A stretch of DNA of 64,000 nucleotides from Alligator mississippiensis (taxonomy: Eukaryota > Chordata > Crocodylia > Alligatoridae): NCBI RefSeq assembly GCF_030867095.1, contig NC_081829.1, positions 66,795,181 through 66,859,180 on the forward strand, read 5' to 3'. Under the pieces are notes generated by a model. It was not told where the DNA came from and made no database searches. It worked only from the letters and a program-made list of their open reading frames with translations. Positions 21,791 through 33,538 of the stretch are shown here, in pieces. The position numbers and the translations under genes are program-made. Within the stretch, counting starts at the first letter, position 1. Every line of letters starts with the position of its first letter.

Positions 21791-24768
21791 TAAGAAGTAT
21801 GAAATATTCCTAATGCATTGGGTATTCTGTGTATTCTATTGATGAGCTTCACTTAAAACTCAGGAACTGATTAAATTATTAGTAAAGTAAACTAAAGGAC
21901 AGAGGTGTAACTAGGATACAACTCTAACATGCAATTGCCTGGAGTCTCTTGCTCCTATCCAACTGGGCACAGCCAGTTCTTTCCAGCCCATGTCTTTGCA
22001 AAGAACACCAGATGCCTTCTGTAGGGCTAAGTATCTACTCTGAGGGTTAGACACATTGGGAGTTGCAAGGCTCTGTCTTACAATGCCTAAGTCCCTTTGT
22101 GAATGTAGATATTTTTCCATTTGTAAATGTACAAACAAACATTTATCCCTATCAGGCTGTCAAACATAACTAAGTTAGTTTTAGGTATATTTTTTTTTTA
22201 TCCTTGGATATAAACAGGTCTTTTTAGAAGTATAACAGGTTATGTTATCTCCAGCTCTTCAGGTGACTGTTTTGAGTTGAGTCTCCTTTGATTCAACTAT
22301 CCACCCTCTAAAGGACCTCAACTGCCTTCTATAACAGTCCCAAATGATGGGTGACAGTTACGCACATCCAACTTATATCACTGTCTTTATACCTGGTAAA
22401 ATCAAACCTAGTACCTGACCCCTCCTTGTCCAACTGCAAGGTATTGAAGAACCAGATGTAACTTGGGTAACTAGTTAAAAGTTCCCTTGGTGTTGCAAAT
22501 TACCTTTAAACCATTCTAAAGACACTTAAAATGGGAGCATCCATGCATTAAAGTGAATGGTGTGACAAGTGACTTCTAAGCCTCTTAACATTACTCCACT
22601 TTGTGTAAGGGTTGTCTTTGAGCTGTTCTACCTAGATTGACCTAGGGTATTGTTAGTCTGCTCACAGAGGTGAAGCAACCAATTTGCAGTGATTCAGCAT
22701 CCTAGGATGCCTGGCTCCCAACTGCTTTACACTTCACAAACATTCCAACATCCCAAACACTATAGCTTGGTCAGCATTCCTACCTGCCTCCAGTGGATAT
22801 GACCCCAGCCCACATGACAGCACACTGCCTGCTCCAAGAACCCTAGGATCTCTGATCTGGGCCCATGGCCTTAGGGTCAGGAATTCAGTCTTTCCCACAG
22901 ATGTGTAAGCCTTATGCTCAAGGAGTTTAGCACATGTAAAGTGCCCTCTTAAAAGTGCAAATATGTTCATTTTCAGCTAAGGATTAAATATTGCATATGA
23001 ACACATGACACCACCCAACACATTATCTTCAGTACATCACAACATTCCAAAGATTTGCAACTGTTGCACAAGTTTTCTGTTTCAACCAGAATATATCAGG
23101 TTTTGTCTGATTTGGGATAGAATTTGAAATTGGGCATGTTACGAGTAGCCTTTCCCTAGCAACCATAGAAAACCGTTCTGGAGGGTAATTAAAGAGTTGC
23201 CCCATTCTTGGGCATATCAGTACTATACAGAAATTAATTAGAAGTAAACAAAGTTCAGATCCAGCTGTCCACATGTGAATTCTCCTGTGGTTCCTTCACC
23301 GGACCTACTCAGGCAACTTCCAATCACCCTGTTTATTTAGAGTAGCTCTCACCTCCCCTGTAGTCAGATGAGATTTAACTGTCCTTCAAGTGGGACCAGC
23401 TGGTATCAACATATGCAAAAAGGATGGTATGTTTCAGTGGAATGCTGCCAGCCTATTTCAGGCTCCATGCAAAATCATAATTTATGTAGCCTTTAAATAA
23501 ACCTTTGTATAACTTCACAGAGAATTAAATCACAACTGATTTTCTAATGGCTATCTACTTAAGAGTTCAAAATTGACAGGCATGAGAGAAATGATATTTC
23601 TGAAAAATATTAGAGGGTTTTTTGGAAGTATGAATGTCTAGAACACCAGAGTTTTGTTTTTCTTTGTTTTGTTTTGTAATTCTGTAGTTACTAAATTGAA
23701 CAATATTTTGTTGAAGGAGAATTATATTGCTTGGCCTATGTTTTTAGGAAAAATATGTCCTAAAAATGGATTCTTGTGGAGTCAGATAAATGTGTATACT
23801 GCCTGCTATCCAGAAGCAATGTATACTAAAAATGTGATGCTCTGGATCCAGGTAAAATTTCTGAAAAGTTTTAATACACTGTGGTTTAGAATGATTATCT
23901 CATGGTCTCAGTAATTGTGCTTAAAATCAAATTTGTTCAGAATAGGCATGATATATACTATATTTTCCACAGGATCTCTTTTTCCATACATAACAGTGAA
24001 GAGGACTCAAGGAATCTGGCCTTTTTCCTGAAAAATGACTATTTCTGCTAACTTTTCAAAAAGAATTCATCCCAAAGCAGATATCTAGCATGGAAATTTC
24101 AGCCTGCATAATCAAAGCATGGCAAAGTGATAGAGCAACTGAAAATAGGGTACTACTGTAAAAAGTGACTTTTGAGGTTTCTATCTGTGCTACCTAAAAT
24201 GAGCAATATGTCCAGTAGAGAGATTCTGGAAAAGAAAATAATAATTTTAAACATTTGTCTAAGAGTGTTATGTAAGTAAAGAAAGAGACAAATTTTGAGA
24301 AACAAGCACATGGAAAATAATTTTTCCCAAGCATAAGCAGTGTAGCATTAGATATTTAAACTGGATTCTGGCTGCCCAAAGGATGAAAGACTTTTAAGAG
24401 TGAATCTCCATTAATAAACATTCAAAACAATTAAGGCAGCTCTTAGGTTATAGAGCTAAAGCAAGGAAAGAATTTGAATATAACATGCTGTGCAAGATTC
24501 TTTCCTCTTATTTGCCCACTCTAGTAGGGAAGCTAGCCAGCAGATGCTGTATATTTCTAGCTGTCCAACAGGCAGCATATCCCTACATTAAAAAAAGAAT
24601 CAGACACAGATTAGTGGAATTTGGACCATGGACCACCGTTTGAGAACCACTTCTATAAAATGCAGAAGGCTGGTAGGAAACAAAAGGCAAATATTCAACC
24701 AGTGTTTTTGTTTACAAATTACAAAGGCTTTTCAGGCATGCATTTTCTTTTTAGTGAGCTCCTCCTCT
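21790..24768. other. Intergenic, nothing recognised
   Basis: This AT-rich stretch has short ORFs only. Near 24625-24650 the words CCATGGACCACCG and TTTGAGAACCACTTCT look like the inner side of a hAT terminal repeat, but no partner end was found. Confidence 0.5.
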
Positions 24769-25587
24769 CTAGGGCTGGGGACAGACATTACACATAAACT
24801 GGTTTAAGTGACCAGAAACTGGTCTAAACCTGTAACAAAACAGATGTTTAATGTACACTAATCAGTTTGAAAATGGCTGAAACCAGTTAGAGATAAATCT
24901 GGTTGAATGTAGTATCAGACTTAACTGATTTGGCTCCAACTGGTTTATGCGATGTGTGTCCCAGACCCCTTGCTGGATTAACTTAAACCAGACTCCCCCA
25001 GCATCCTGGCATGCTCTCTGGGTTGGGCAGGGCTCTCTCCTCCACAGCATGGCTGGCCCCTCCCTTCTGCTCCCTGGCTGGAGCTCGGCAGAGACTGCAG
25101 GCATCTGCCTGGCTTCCCTTTGCCCACCCATCCCCTCTTACACAGACCTCTCAGCATTATCTAGCAGACCATATGCTGGCTACAGTTCATGCTGTGACAG
25201 ACAACACAAAGGCAGAATCAACAGGTAGCTGGTAATGTCCCTCTGTTGTTCTCTTAATGGGGTGATAAACACTGAATTAGGGGTGAAAAAGATCATGTTA
25301 TCAATTTCCTGCTGGGCTGGTTGGGGGTGGGGGGGGAACCCTCCCTAATCAGAGGGTCCTGTCAGGGCCTGACCATGCCCTACTCAGCTCAGCATTGTGG
25401 AAGGTAAGGGAGGGCTTCTCTAGCACCCCCAGCCCCTGGCTTCTAGACTGAGCCATTGCAGATGTGTGCTTGTATTTCTGGGATGTCTTTGCAGTTACAA
25501 ACTGATTTAACCTAGCCAGGTTAGACTAACCTGCAATGATTGAATCAATTCAGGCTCAGGCTTTTTGAATGTCTGTCCCTAACCTAG
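24769..25587 (+). mobile_element. DNA transposon-like element, GGGACAGACATT termini
   Basis: The left end is CTAGGGCTGGGGACAGACAT and the right end, read on the minus strand, is CTAGGTTAGGGACAGACATT, giving good terminal inverted repeats. Both arms are rich in AAACTGGTTTAA-type words. The family recurs inverted at 36738-38494 and as a fragment at 10845-11098. I could not see an 8-bp target duplication, so the superfamily (hAT-like) is inferred from the end structure. Confidence 0.65.
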
Positions 25588-25976
25588 ATGATAGAAGAGA
25601 TGGATGTGCCAACTGCAGCATAGTCTGGTGGAGAGGATTGGTCTGCAGACAAACAGGTCATTGACATGTTACTCACTTGGATTTGTAACTAGAACCACTG
25701 GGGTTTCCTCTGGGTTCTTGATGATTCTAAGCACATATACAGTAGTTATTGAGATGATGAGAAAGTGTCCATAAAACTACTCTAGAGTGTTTGGGGATTA
25801 AGAACTTAGTTTACCTTTATTCAAATATGCTTTTTGTTTAGCAAAGGAGACTATTTCTAGTTACCTTTTCTTTATAGAAGTTGGAGAGCTCTGTGTGAGA
25901 CAAACAAGCTCAGTTTGTGTTGCCAAATGGGAGTTTGTGGCACTCCTGTGATTCTGGTTCCATTTGGAGATAGGAA

Positions 25977-27410
25977 CTATTCAGTCTGATACTTATCTGT
26001 GGCTGTCGGGCCTCGAACACCCGGTCATGTGTGACTTTACCTCGTATGGTGAGTGATGTTCATCTCGCACACTCTCATTGCTGACTGAATAGTTGTTTAC
26101 TCCTGAGGTGGTTTGCCTGTATCTCACCTGCCACAACTTGGAATGTTCCCAGTGGGGGCTGCCTCCTCGGGGTCTCTCGGTTGGGTGTAGTCTGTCCAAC
26201 GGTCACTTACGGGGCTCCGCCACCCCGTCCTTACTCCGCCTTGCTGGTTGGATGGGCCAAGTCACTCCTCTATAGTGAGGTCGAGGATACCAGGCTAATC
26301 CCTGGTCCTGGGTTCCTTCTTTTATACCTGACCGAAGAACCTTCGCTTGGTCAATACCTATTCTGGCCTCATGGACTATATCACAATGGGATCTCTAAGG
26401 CTCCTGCCCCTGAAGCACTTGGTTATCTAGGCCCTTTCCCTTTCCTTCTCAACCCCTTTACTCAGGGAAATATAAAAGAAACACAAACACAGTGCTAAGC
26501 CCTGGGGCCCCAAGCTCTTTCCCTTTATATACTTGCTTTGGCTAACCCCCACCCGCTCTCACTCTCAACCCCTTCACGCGGGGAAACAAAATCAAAACCA
26601 GTATCAAAATTGTAAAGTGCCTTACTTGGCATCAAGCCAAGGCTCCAGGTAGTCCCCTATCTATAGGTCTGGGATCCTTGCTCCCTTGGGGTCCACCCAG
26701 GTATGATCCCTGTGTCGTACACCTGTCGTCTCCTCTCTCTGGACCGGCTCAAGCCGGGTGTCTCGGGGTCTCCCCACACATTTCTATTCATCTTCTGAAT
26801 TCAGGGCAACTACCCTCTTCTTCCACTGTCCTCCCCATTGCTCCTTTCGAAGCTCTCCCCACAGGGTTATCTCTTCCTCCTCCTTGTCATTCCCCACAGC
26901 TCCCACCTGATATCTTGTAGATCATTGTGGGCTCGTTCCTCCTTTCTTCACATTTGCTGTCTCCGCAGTCTGCAGAGACTGTTTTAAATTTGTTTATGCA
27001 GCTGCCGGCATGTTCCCCACCGTCGCCAGCACACTCCTTTTCAGGAGCCTCCTCTGGCTCCTTATCTGAGGCTTCGTGCCTCCTAGGTCTCTCAGAGCAT
27101 GCGTTTTCTGCCCGCACTCTTCTCCAGCTCTCTCCCCTTCCCTCCTCACTGCCAGTGACTCAAGCAAGAATACAAGCCAACTAGCTGATGAGGCAAGGGA
27201 GCTGCCTTCCCTGACAGACCTCCAGCAGGAGGCCATGCTGACCAGCCAAGAGTTCAGAGAGCTCTTAGTGCATCCACAGCACAGCCTCAACCCTCTCCTG
27301 TATCCACTCATGTAACTCATAGTACACTGTGCACCATCCATGCCCAGGCAAGCTACCCTGTTACTTTTCATATTCTGGCTGGGCATAGCAGCATTCAAGA
27401 GCTTCATAGC
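25977..27410. other. Compositionally distinct segment, unclassified (possible LTR-like repeat)
   Basis: The segment is richer in GC and in C/T words than its surroundings. A perfect 12-bp inverted repeat, AACTATTCAGTC at about 25977 and GACTGAATAGTT at about 26083, encloses its first 110 bases. Two related sub-blocks with CCCTTTCCCTTT, CTCAACCCCTTTACTC and GGGAAA occur near 26440 and 26520. I see neither TG/CA ends with target duplication nor a pol or gag motif. A 27076-27315 ORF with acidic residues has no recognised family. Confidence 0.3.
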
Positions 27411-28666
27411 ACCCTTCCTAGACTCTTTTGTGCAAATGAGTTTTTAATTAATGTACGGACAACCTAAACTTTTTTTCTTGGTCTGTACAGGAAGTTCAGT
27501 TCTAAAATCGTAGTCCTTACTATTGCCCCTCTGGCAGCAGCTTGTGTCTATTATGTTACTGCTGCTTGTTTTCACATAAGAGCTGAGTAAATGGAAGTCA
27601 TAACCCTTTGTTGCACCACAAGTGCTTAAATTATGTGGCTCCAAAAAACATACTAACAATTTGTGCTGCCTTTTTATGGCTGTTGTCTGTTTACTTATGG
27701 AGGCAAAGGATGGGCTACCAGTGGAAACCAGCAATCTCGCACTGTCCCAGGTAGAAACTCTCCTGGCCTGAGCACCCCAATCATGAGAGAAAAAGGTCCC
27801 AGGTGCCTTCCTCTGACCTGAGGTGTGGATTTGCAAGTGTAAAACCCCTAGTTTTATACGTGCCCCTGTGTTGGGGCATGGGGGAATTGCTAGCTGGGAA
27901 TATCCCCACAATGTATTTGGCACATAGCCTCCAATCTGGGGGCAGCAGCCTGATAGGCACCCTGGCACTTGGTGTACCTTTCTCACTACCACCAAATCCA
28001 GGACCCAATGGGAGCAGAGAAAGAAACTCCTACGGCTATGGTTCCCAACCTTGAGGTTGCAACAATAAAAAATGGGGTCATAAAGATACTCAACAGTGTC
28101 ACCCAATTATACAGGGATCCAGGTTTTGTGTTCACTGAGGGAAAATGTGGAGAAAAAGGCAAAAAAAAAGAGGAAAAAAAGGTTCTCCTTGTAGGCTGGC
28201 AGGTTCCCCTTTTAGGCTGCAAGGACCTGCTTTGGGCTGGGGGGAATGGAAGGAGGGCAATTAGGCAGGGGGTGTCATGTGCATCTGCACTTGCACATGC
28301 ACGTGGCAACCAGGCAGCATAGCAGCACCTGAAACTCCTGCAGCTCCATCCAGATAAGTCTTTCGGATAGAGGGAGGGCAGATTGAGGCCCCCAGTGTAA
28401 GGGAAGGAGGGAGTGGGGCAGGGCTGGGGCTGGGGGCCATTGCTCAAGCTTGCTGGTCCAAAAACAGTGGATGTGACTCTGTGACTGCTATGCCTTTATC
28501 ACAACCAATAGTACAAAAAAGAGCTGAGTCCGGTTGTTACAAAAAGAGTTGATTAATGAGGTAGTACGTGCAAAAAATAAATACAGTGTGTGGTTTTGGA
28601 TATTCTCATTTTATAATGCAGGAAGAAATATCGGGAAACTGGGAAGAATTCTGCCTGAGCATAACA

Positions 28667-29309
28667 AGTACAACACGGTATGATTAAGCCTCTTCCAAGC
28701 GGCACCTGCACTGCAAGATGATAGTGCTTCTGTACACGCATGTGTGCATGCACATGCATGTGCACATACACACACACATACATATGCATATATAATATAT
28801 ATCAAGCTTAAAGGTTTTCCTTGCTTTATGTTGTACGTACATTCCAGGAAAAGGCACGTAACTTGAATTCACATAAAGGGAACCCACTTTACAATGTAAC
28901 AAAGACCTCACCTGTACTGACCCCCAGACCCATTTCTACCACTTTTACAAGTCAATTTTGGTACTCACCAACAGCAGACTGTACACACAAAGCACAGGCA
29001 CTTTCATAATGGGGATGGCAACTACAGAAACTCGTGTTGCAGACAACGAGCGAGAAGCACAGATCCACACAGGAGACTAGCGCATCACTCCCACAATGCA
29101 CCATACAAAGCAGCTGGCTGAAGGCTTCCACTACACTGATTGCATAAGAGTGAATTTACCTCCCATATAATGAATTTTTGTTATAAAAAAGGTCATTGCA
29201 TAAGAGGGAATTCACACACACAGAACCTGCATAAAGCATGGGAAACCTGTATATAGCTTGTAGAGAGAAAGAAAGAGAGATGATACATACTGTATATTGG
29301 CTCTCTCTC

Positions 29310-29348
<39 letters not shown>

Positions 29349-29436
29349 GGTATGCGTACAGTAGCACTATCATCTTGCAATGCAGGTACCACTTGGAAGA
29401 AGCTTAATCATACTGTGTTAACCTACTCACACTTGT
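28667..29436. mobile_element. Long inverted-repeat DNA element with CA repeats in both arms
   Basis: About 28673-28745 (GTATGATTAAGCCTCTTCC, GGCACCTGCACTGCAAGATG) is repeated inverted at about 29350-29423 (CTTGCAATGCAGGTACC, CTTAATCATACTGTG). Inside, AGGTTTTCCTTGCTTTATG (about 28811) pairs with CATAAAGCATGGGAAACCT (about 29231). CA/TG-rich tracts lie in both arms, so the microsatellite was part of the element and has expanded unequally. Outer boundaries are approximate; no transposase is present. Confidence 0.6.
29313..29347 (+). repeat. (AC)n microsatellite, about 17 units
   Basis: An uninterrupted AC dinucleotide run. It forms the right-arm microsatellite of the inverted-repeat element at 28667-29436. 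Confidence 0.95.
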
Positions 29437-29759
29437 GTACTCCAAGCCAAGCAGACACTGCTGAAAGTGTCTCCGGCATACCTGAGAGCAGCCAGTCGGG
29501 ATGGCTGTGGCCTAGCTTGACTGTGAATTAACAGGTTTGGTGCATGTAAAGGGGAGCTTATGTCTGGGGCATGGTTGGAGCCATCCTGGCTGGGACATGA
29601 TGCCATTGTGGTATAGGTTGTAGCTAAGCCCCAGCAGGATCCATAAACAAAGCACTACCCTGCCTATCTACACTAAGGAGCTCCTTTTCTTAAGTATTCT
29701 CATAGCACACCTTGAGCTCTGTCCAAAAGCAGCTGCTGCTTCCTTTTGAAATAGGGCTC

Positions 29760-29860
29760 AAAGATTTACTACCCTCCTCTAACTCAGGTGATTCAACCCC
29801 ACATAGGTCACATCCCAGGCAAACATCTTAACCACTAAGCTAGACCTTGTTCTAAAGTAT
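29760..29860 (-). repeat. tRNA-derived SINE-like head
   Basis: On the minus strand a Pol III A-box-like TAGCTTAGTGGTTAAG is followed about 35 bases later by a B-box-like GGGTTGAATCA. Spacing and sequence fit a tRNA-related SINE head. It does not fold into a full tRNA with an intact acceptor stem, so I do not call a tRNA gene. Confidence 0.5.
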
Positions 29861-29929
29861 GTGCGTTGAAGACAGACAATTTCACAGAAAAAGAATTAAA
29901 GCTTCATTGGCCAAGACAGTGTAAATAAG

Positions 29930-30010
29930 AGCTTGGCTCTGTATTCTAGCAGTTAGGGTTCTCATCTACAAGCGAGGAATCAGGAGTCCAATCTCTGCTC
30001 CAAGAACTGT
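29930..30010 (+). repeat. Second tRNA-derived SINE-like head, opposite orientation
   Basis: On the plus strand TCTAGCAGTTAGGGTTC (A-box-like) is followed by GGAGTCCAATCTCTGC (degenerate B box). It lies head to head with the SINE-like head at 29760-29860. Confidence 0.4.
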
Positions 30011-30719
30011 TTAATGAACTGTTTTCTCTCTCACTCTTCTCTTCCCTTTCTCCCTCCGACAGCTGTAAGACCTCCCAATATGGCACAGTAGCAAAATCCC
30101 AATACTTGGTTACTTAAAATAATAGATGATTCTAACTACCCTACGATTTAAAAAGTTCTATATTATAGACTCCCTTCACAAACTGTTTCTGTACATTATT
30201 TCCTTAATACCAGGTGTGAAATCTTAGCCTCACTGAAGTCACTGGGAGTTTTACCTTTCATGTGTTTAGTTAAATGGGGCCACCTTTTTACCTTTCTGTA
30301 TTTGCTTATTTTACTACTTTTACTCCATAGGATACTTTCAAAAAGATAATTTAATATGTGCTTCTGAGACAGCATCAACTGTTGCTTGATTTGATTAGAA
30401 CTTGTTGTTTCTTACTAAACATTGGTAAAATCTATAAGGATTAGTCAGATAACCATAAGGCTAAAAAAAGAATTATAAGCAATCTGTGGGAACCCTAAGC
30501 CAGTTGAAGCAGACAGCCAGAGAAGAAGAGGAGATAATAGAGAACAGGATGTTCTATTTTTAATAGAGACATGGGGAAGAAAGATACTTCTTCTTCCTTT
30601 CTTTTTTTGTTTTTACTTTTTATTTCCTATCTAATATGGGCATAGGCATGCCCTGCTGTGCAGGCTGGTAACACATACATAATACATACTGCTGCTCTTA
30701 AATTGGTTCCTTTGGATTA

Positions 30720-30817
30720 CTTGTTACCAGTTTACATCAATTCACAGACTGAGTCAGTCAGTTAGTCTGGGAACAACAAACGGAAGGGAAAACCAAGATA
30801 ACAGAAGCAATTTGTGA
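30720..30817 (+). other. Probable non-coding exon 1 of lipase copy B
   Basis: The segment GAGTCAGTCAG...GGAAGGGAAAACCAAGATAA up to a GTATGT donor at 30818 aligns with 62120-62199 upstream of putative copy C, including the donor and the following intron words TTCACAATTTCTTT. Conservation of an exon/donor-like block about 2.6 kb before the first coding exon fits the LIPA family, where exon 1 is usually 5' UTR. The 5' end and promoter are not visible; an alternative donor GTGAGT lies at 30814. Confidence 0.4.
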
Positions 30818-32078
30818 GTATGTGTGAATTCACAATTTCTTTATTTTTGTGTCATTTATAAATAAGAAAACTTTCAGTGAATGCATCATTCCTGTTTTTT
30901 TATAATCTTATTATTATTCCTTTTGTGGTTGTCTGTACCTTTCTGATTGTTAAGAAGTTTCTGTGGCGAAAAGGGTATATGTGTAAATGAATGAGTTGCT
31001 TGAAAAGGTTGAGAGAGAAAAAAGAAGTCATCTTCTTCTTCTCTTCTGATTTTTTCATGAGAGTACTTAAGTAATTAAGGTACTTCTACACTGCAAAGTA
31101 GTATATATGATTTCATACAGGTCTCTTTGTACTAGTGACAGCAGTAGGGAAAGCTGTACTGAACAGAGGGTCAGCATGTCTGAAAATGGCCAATAGGGAA
31201 ATGTCCTAATAGATGTTGTTTTTCCTCTTTGGTGGAAGACATAAGCCATGAGGAGTTGAAAGGATAGAAAGTCCCCCCCCCCTTTGAAAATGCCTTATTT
31301 ATGCTTCTGATGATGTCTTTGGCTCTTATTATTCAGAAGTATCTTATGTTGCTGTGATAGAATTATTTCTGAATCATTGAGCTTGGCAGCACTGAAACTG
31401 TTGCATATGAGAGCAGGTCAAACATTCTCCTTCTAGTCTTTTATCAGTGGAAAATGCCTTTTTGACCAATAGGAAAATCTTCTCCAAAAAGTTGTATTGA
31501 TCAACAATTTCAGTTTTGAAAATGATTTTCAAACCATTATGCAAAAAATAATAAATGTCACAGGCTAATCCTTTAAGAGTATTCTAGGAAAGATTGAAGG
31601 GACTTTAACAATCTGAAAATATAATAAGTCCTGATGCAACGATCTGTATTAATAACAGTCAAAAAGCTGTGAGTTGCAACAATTCACAAGTCATTGTGGT
31701 ATATGATGACATGTATTGTCTGCACTTGAGGCTGCTTATTCAGGACACAAATCCTGTTATGTTTTTTATTTTACTACTATAGTGTACTCTGCCAGTCTGG
31801 TCTTCCAATCTGATATCTGCCAAAAAGAATAAATTCAGTTATAACCACATTTTAGTCTTACTATTAAAGATCATTTCTGAGACATGCAATGGTTGATGTT
31901 CTTGATAATACAGATGTTCTTACTCAGTGGGTTCTCTGAAAAGTAACACATGGATTTCCGAGTCTCTTGTTTGTTTCATCTTGGTGTTTATGTACCATTT
32001 TTATTAGTATCACTCACACACAAGAAAGCTTCTCTGTGATCTGTCAGCCCAAGAAAGAATGATTGGATAGTCAAGCTC

Positions 32079-32266
32079 AGTGGTTTTCATCCTGTGGTCT
32101 GTGGACCCCTGGGGATCTGCAGATTTGTCTAAAGGGTCCTTGAAAGATAAGTATGATCAATCAAAATTATGTTAGTACCCACACTTACAATTCAATGGTG
32201 TCTGCACCTCCATTCAAATTTTTTTAAGGATCCACAAGTGAAATAAGCTTGAAAAGAATTGCTCTA
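32079..32266 (+). mobile_element. hAT (Charlie-like) MITE in intron 1
   Basis: It begins CAGTGGTTTTCATCCTGTGG then TCTGTGGACCCCTGGGGATC, the typical left end of Charlie-type hAT MITEs, and ends GGATCCACAAGTG...GAATTGCTCTAG. The inverted ends are degraded and no target duplication was resolved. Confidence 0.5.
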
Positions 32267-33399
32267 GTTGTACCAAGCCCCGCAATCCCAGGAACTGGCA
32301 CAGGAAGCCGAAAAGGAAAGCTCCCATTTTTATATAGAAAATGCTAGGGGTTAGTGTCACAAAGTAATGTGCTAAGAAGAAAGGAACAGGCACAGGTAAA
32401 TAACTATTAACATTAAGGTCTATACAGTTAGGAACTAGGTAACAGGTAATAAGCAGTGATACTGTGGTGAATTCTCTCAAGAACAGGTAGTGAGCACTAC
32501 TGCTGTGGTATATACACTCACGAAACCTTAAACCCTCCCACACCTTGGAGGTACTACAGACCAGCCTCTGATCCTAAGAGTGCTCAAGTGCCATCTGCAC
32601 ATGCTTCTGCATCTGAGTCCTGCTGCTACAGTCTGTAGTCTCAGCTCTGTCACTCCTCTGGGATGTCCAGCCATGTGTTTCACTCTGCTGCTGCATTCCA
32701 TGCTCTGCTGCCAAGTCCCACACCCTGCTACTGTTCCTGCTTCCTCTCCCTTTGTCTCCCTGCCCCTACTGTCTCTGGAAGTTATAGTCTACATGCGGTC
32801 AGCACAGTTCTGCAAGTCTGTTCCCCCTGGGGACTCCTAAGAGTTAAAGTCCAAATCCAGTGAGCAGAGCTGCTCCCCCTGCTGTCATGCATTACAATGC
32901 ATTACATTCAGTTCACACAATGTATTGCATAGACTTCTTTGACAAAGGCATGCATTACTATGAATATGATGGGCCCATTCTCAGAGGAAGGGACAGTGCT
33001 TTACAGCAAAATGAAAAAATATGTTTGCAATCCTTTTTACTACTTTGGTGTCTAGGACTGTAAGCAGGAGTCACACTGCTCATGACCCTGACAATCTGAG
33101 GGCATGTACTCTAGGCAAGGATATAATCATAGGTATTTCCCAAAGTGAACTCTGTACTTCTTGAACATCATATCCCTTTTACCAGGCCTCAGCTCAAGCT
33201 ACCTGTTCCTCATGCCATTGTTCATTTCTATCTGATGTCAAGGAAGCAGAAAGAGATGTCTGGACTCCTTTGTTTCCTTTGTCTGGAATCCTGGTCCTTT
33301 GTTGTTATAAAATGAAGTAACAGCATTAGTATAAAGCAGGACTACACAATATATGTTCATAGAATTCTTAATTACAGAGATAATCCTTGCTTCACACAG

Positions 33400-33538
33400 G
33401 CCCAGGATGTGGATATTCAGAACGTTAGTTTGGTTCCAAGGAATTTTATTTTCTGAAGAATTTCGAAAATCAACCCCTATGAATTCAGAAGAAATTTTTG
33501 AAAGGAACAAGGTGGATCCAGAATGTTTTATGAATGTT
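33400..33538 (+). CDS. Lipase copy B exon 2 (start codon exon)
   Basis: A CACACAG acceptor precedes it and GTAAGT follows. ATG at 33407 is the first in the exon and gives 44 residues ending MNV, the family's usual exon boundary, in phase 0. The hydrophobic stretch is only about 12 residues and contains Gln and Gly, weaker than a usual signal peptide. Confidence 0.8.

Noticed and set aside
29760..30010. Possible tRNA genes
   Set aside because: A and B boxes are recognisable but no cloverleaf with paired acceptor stem can be drawn, so SINE heads are the better call.
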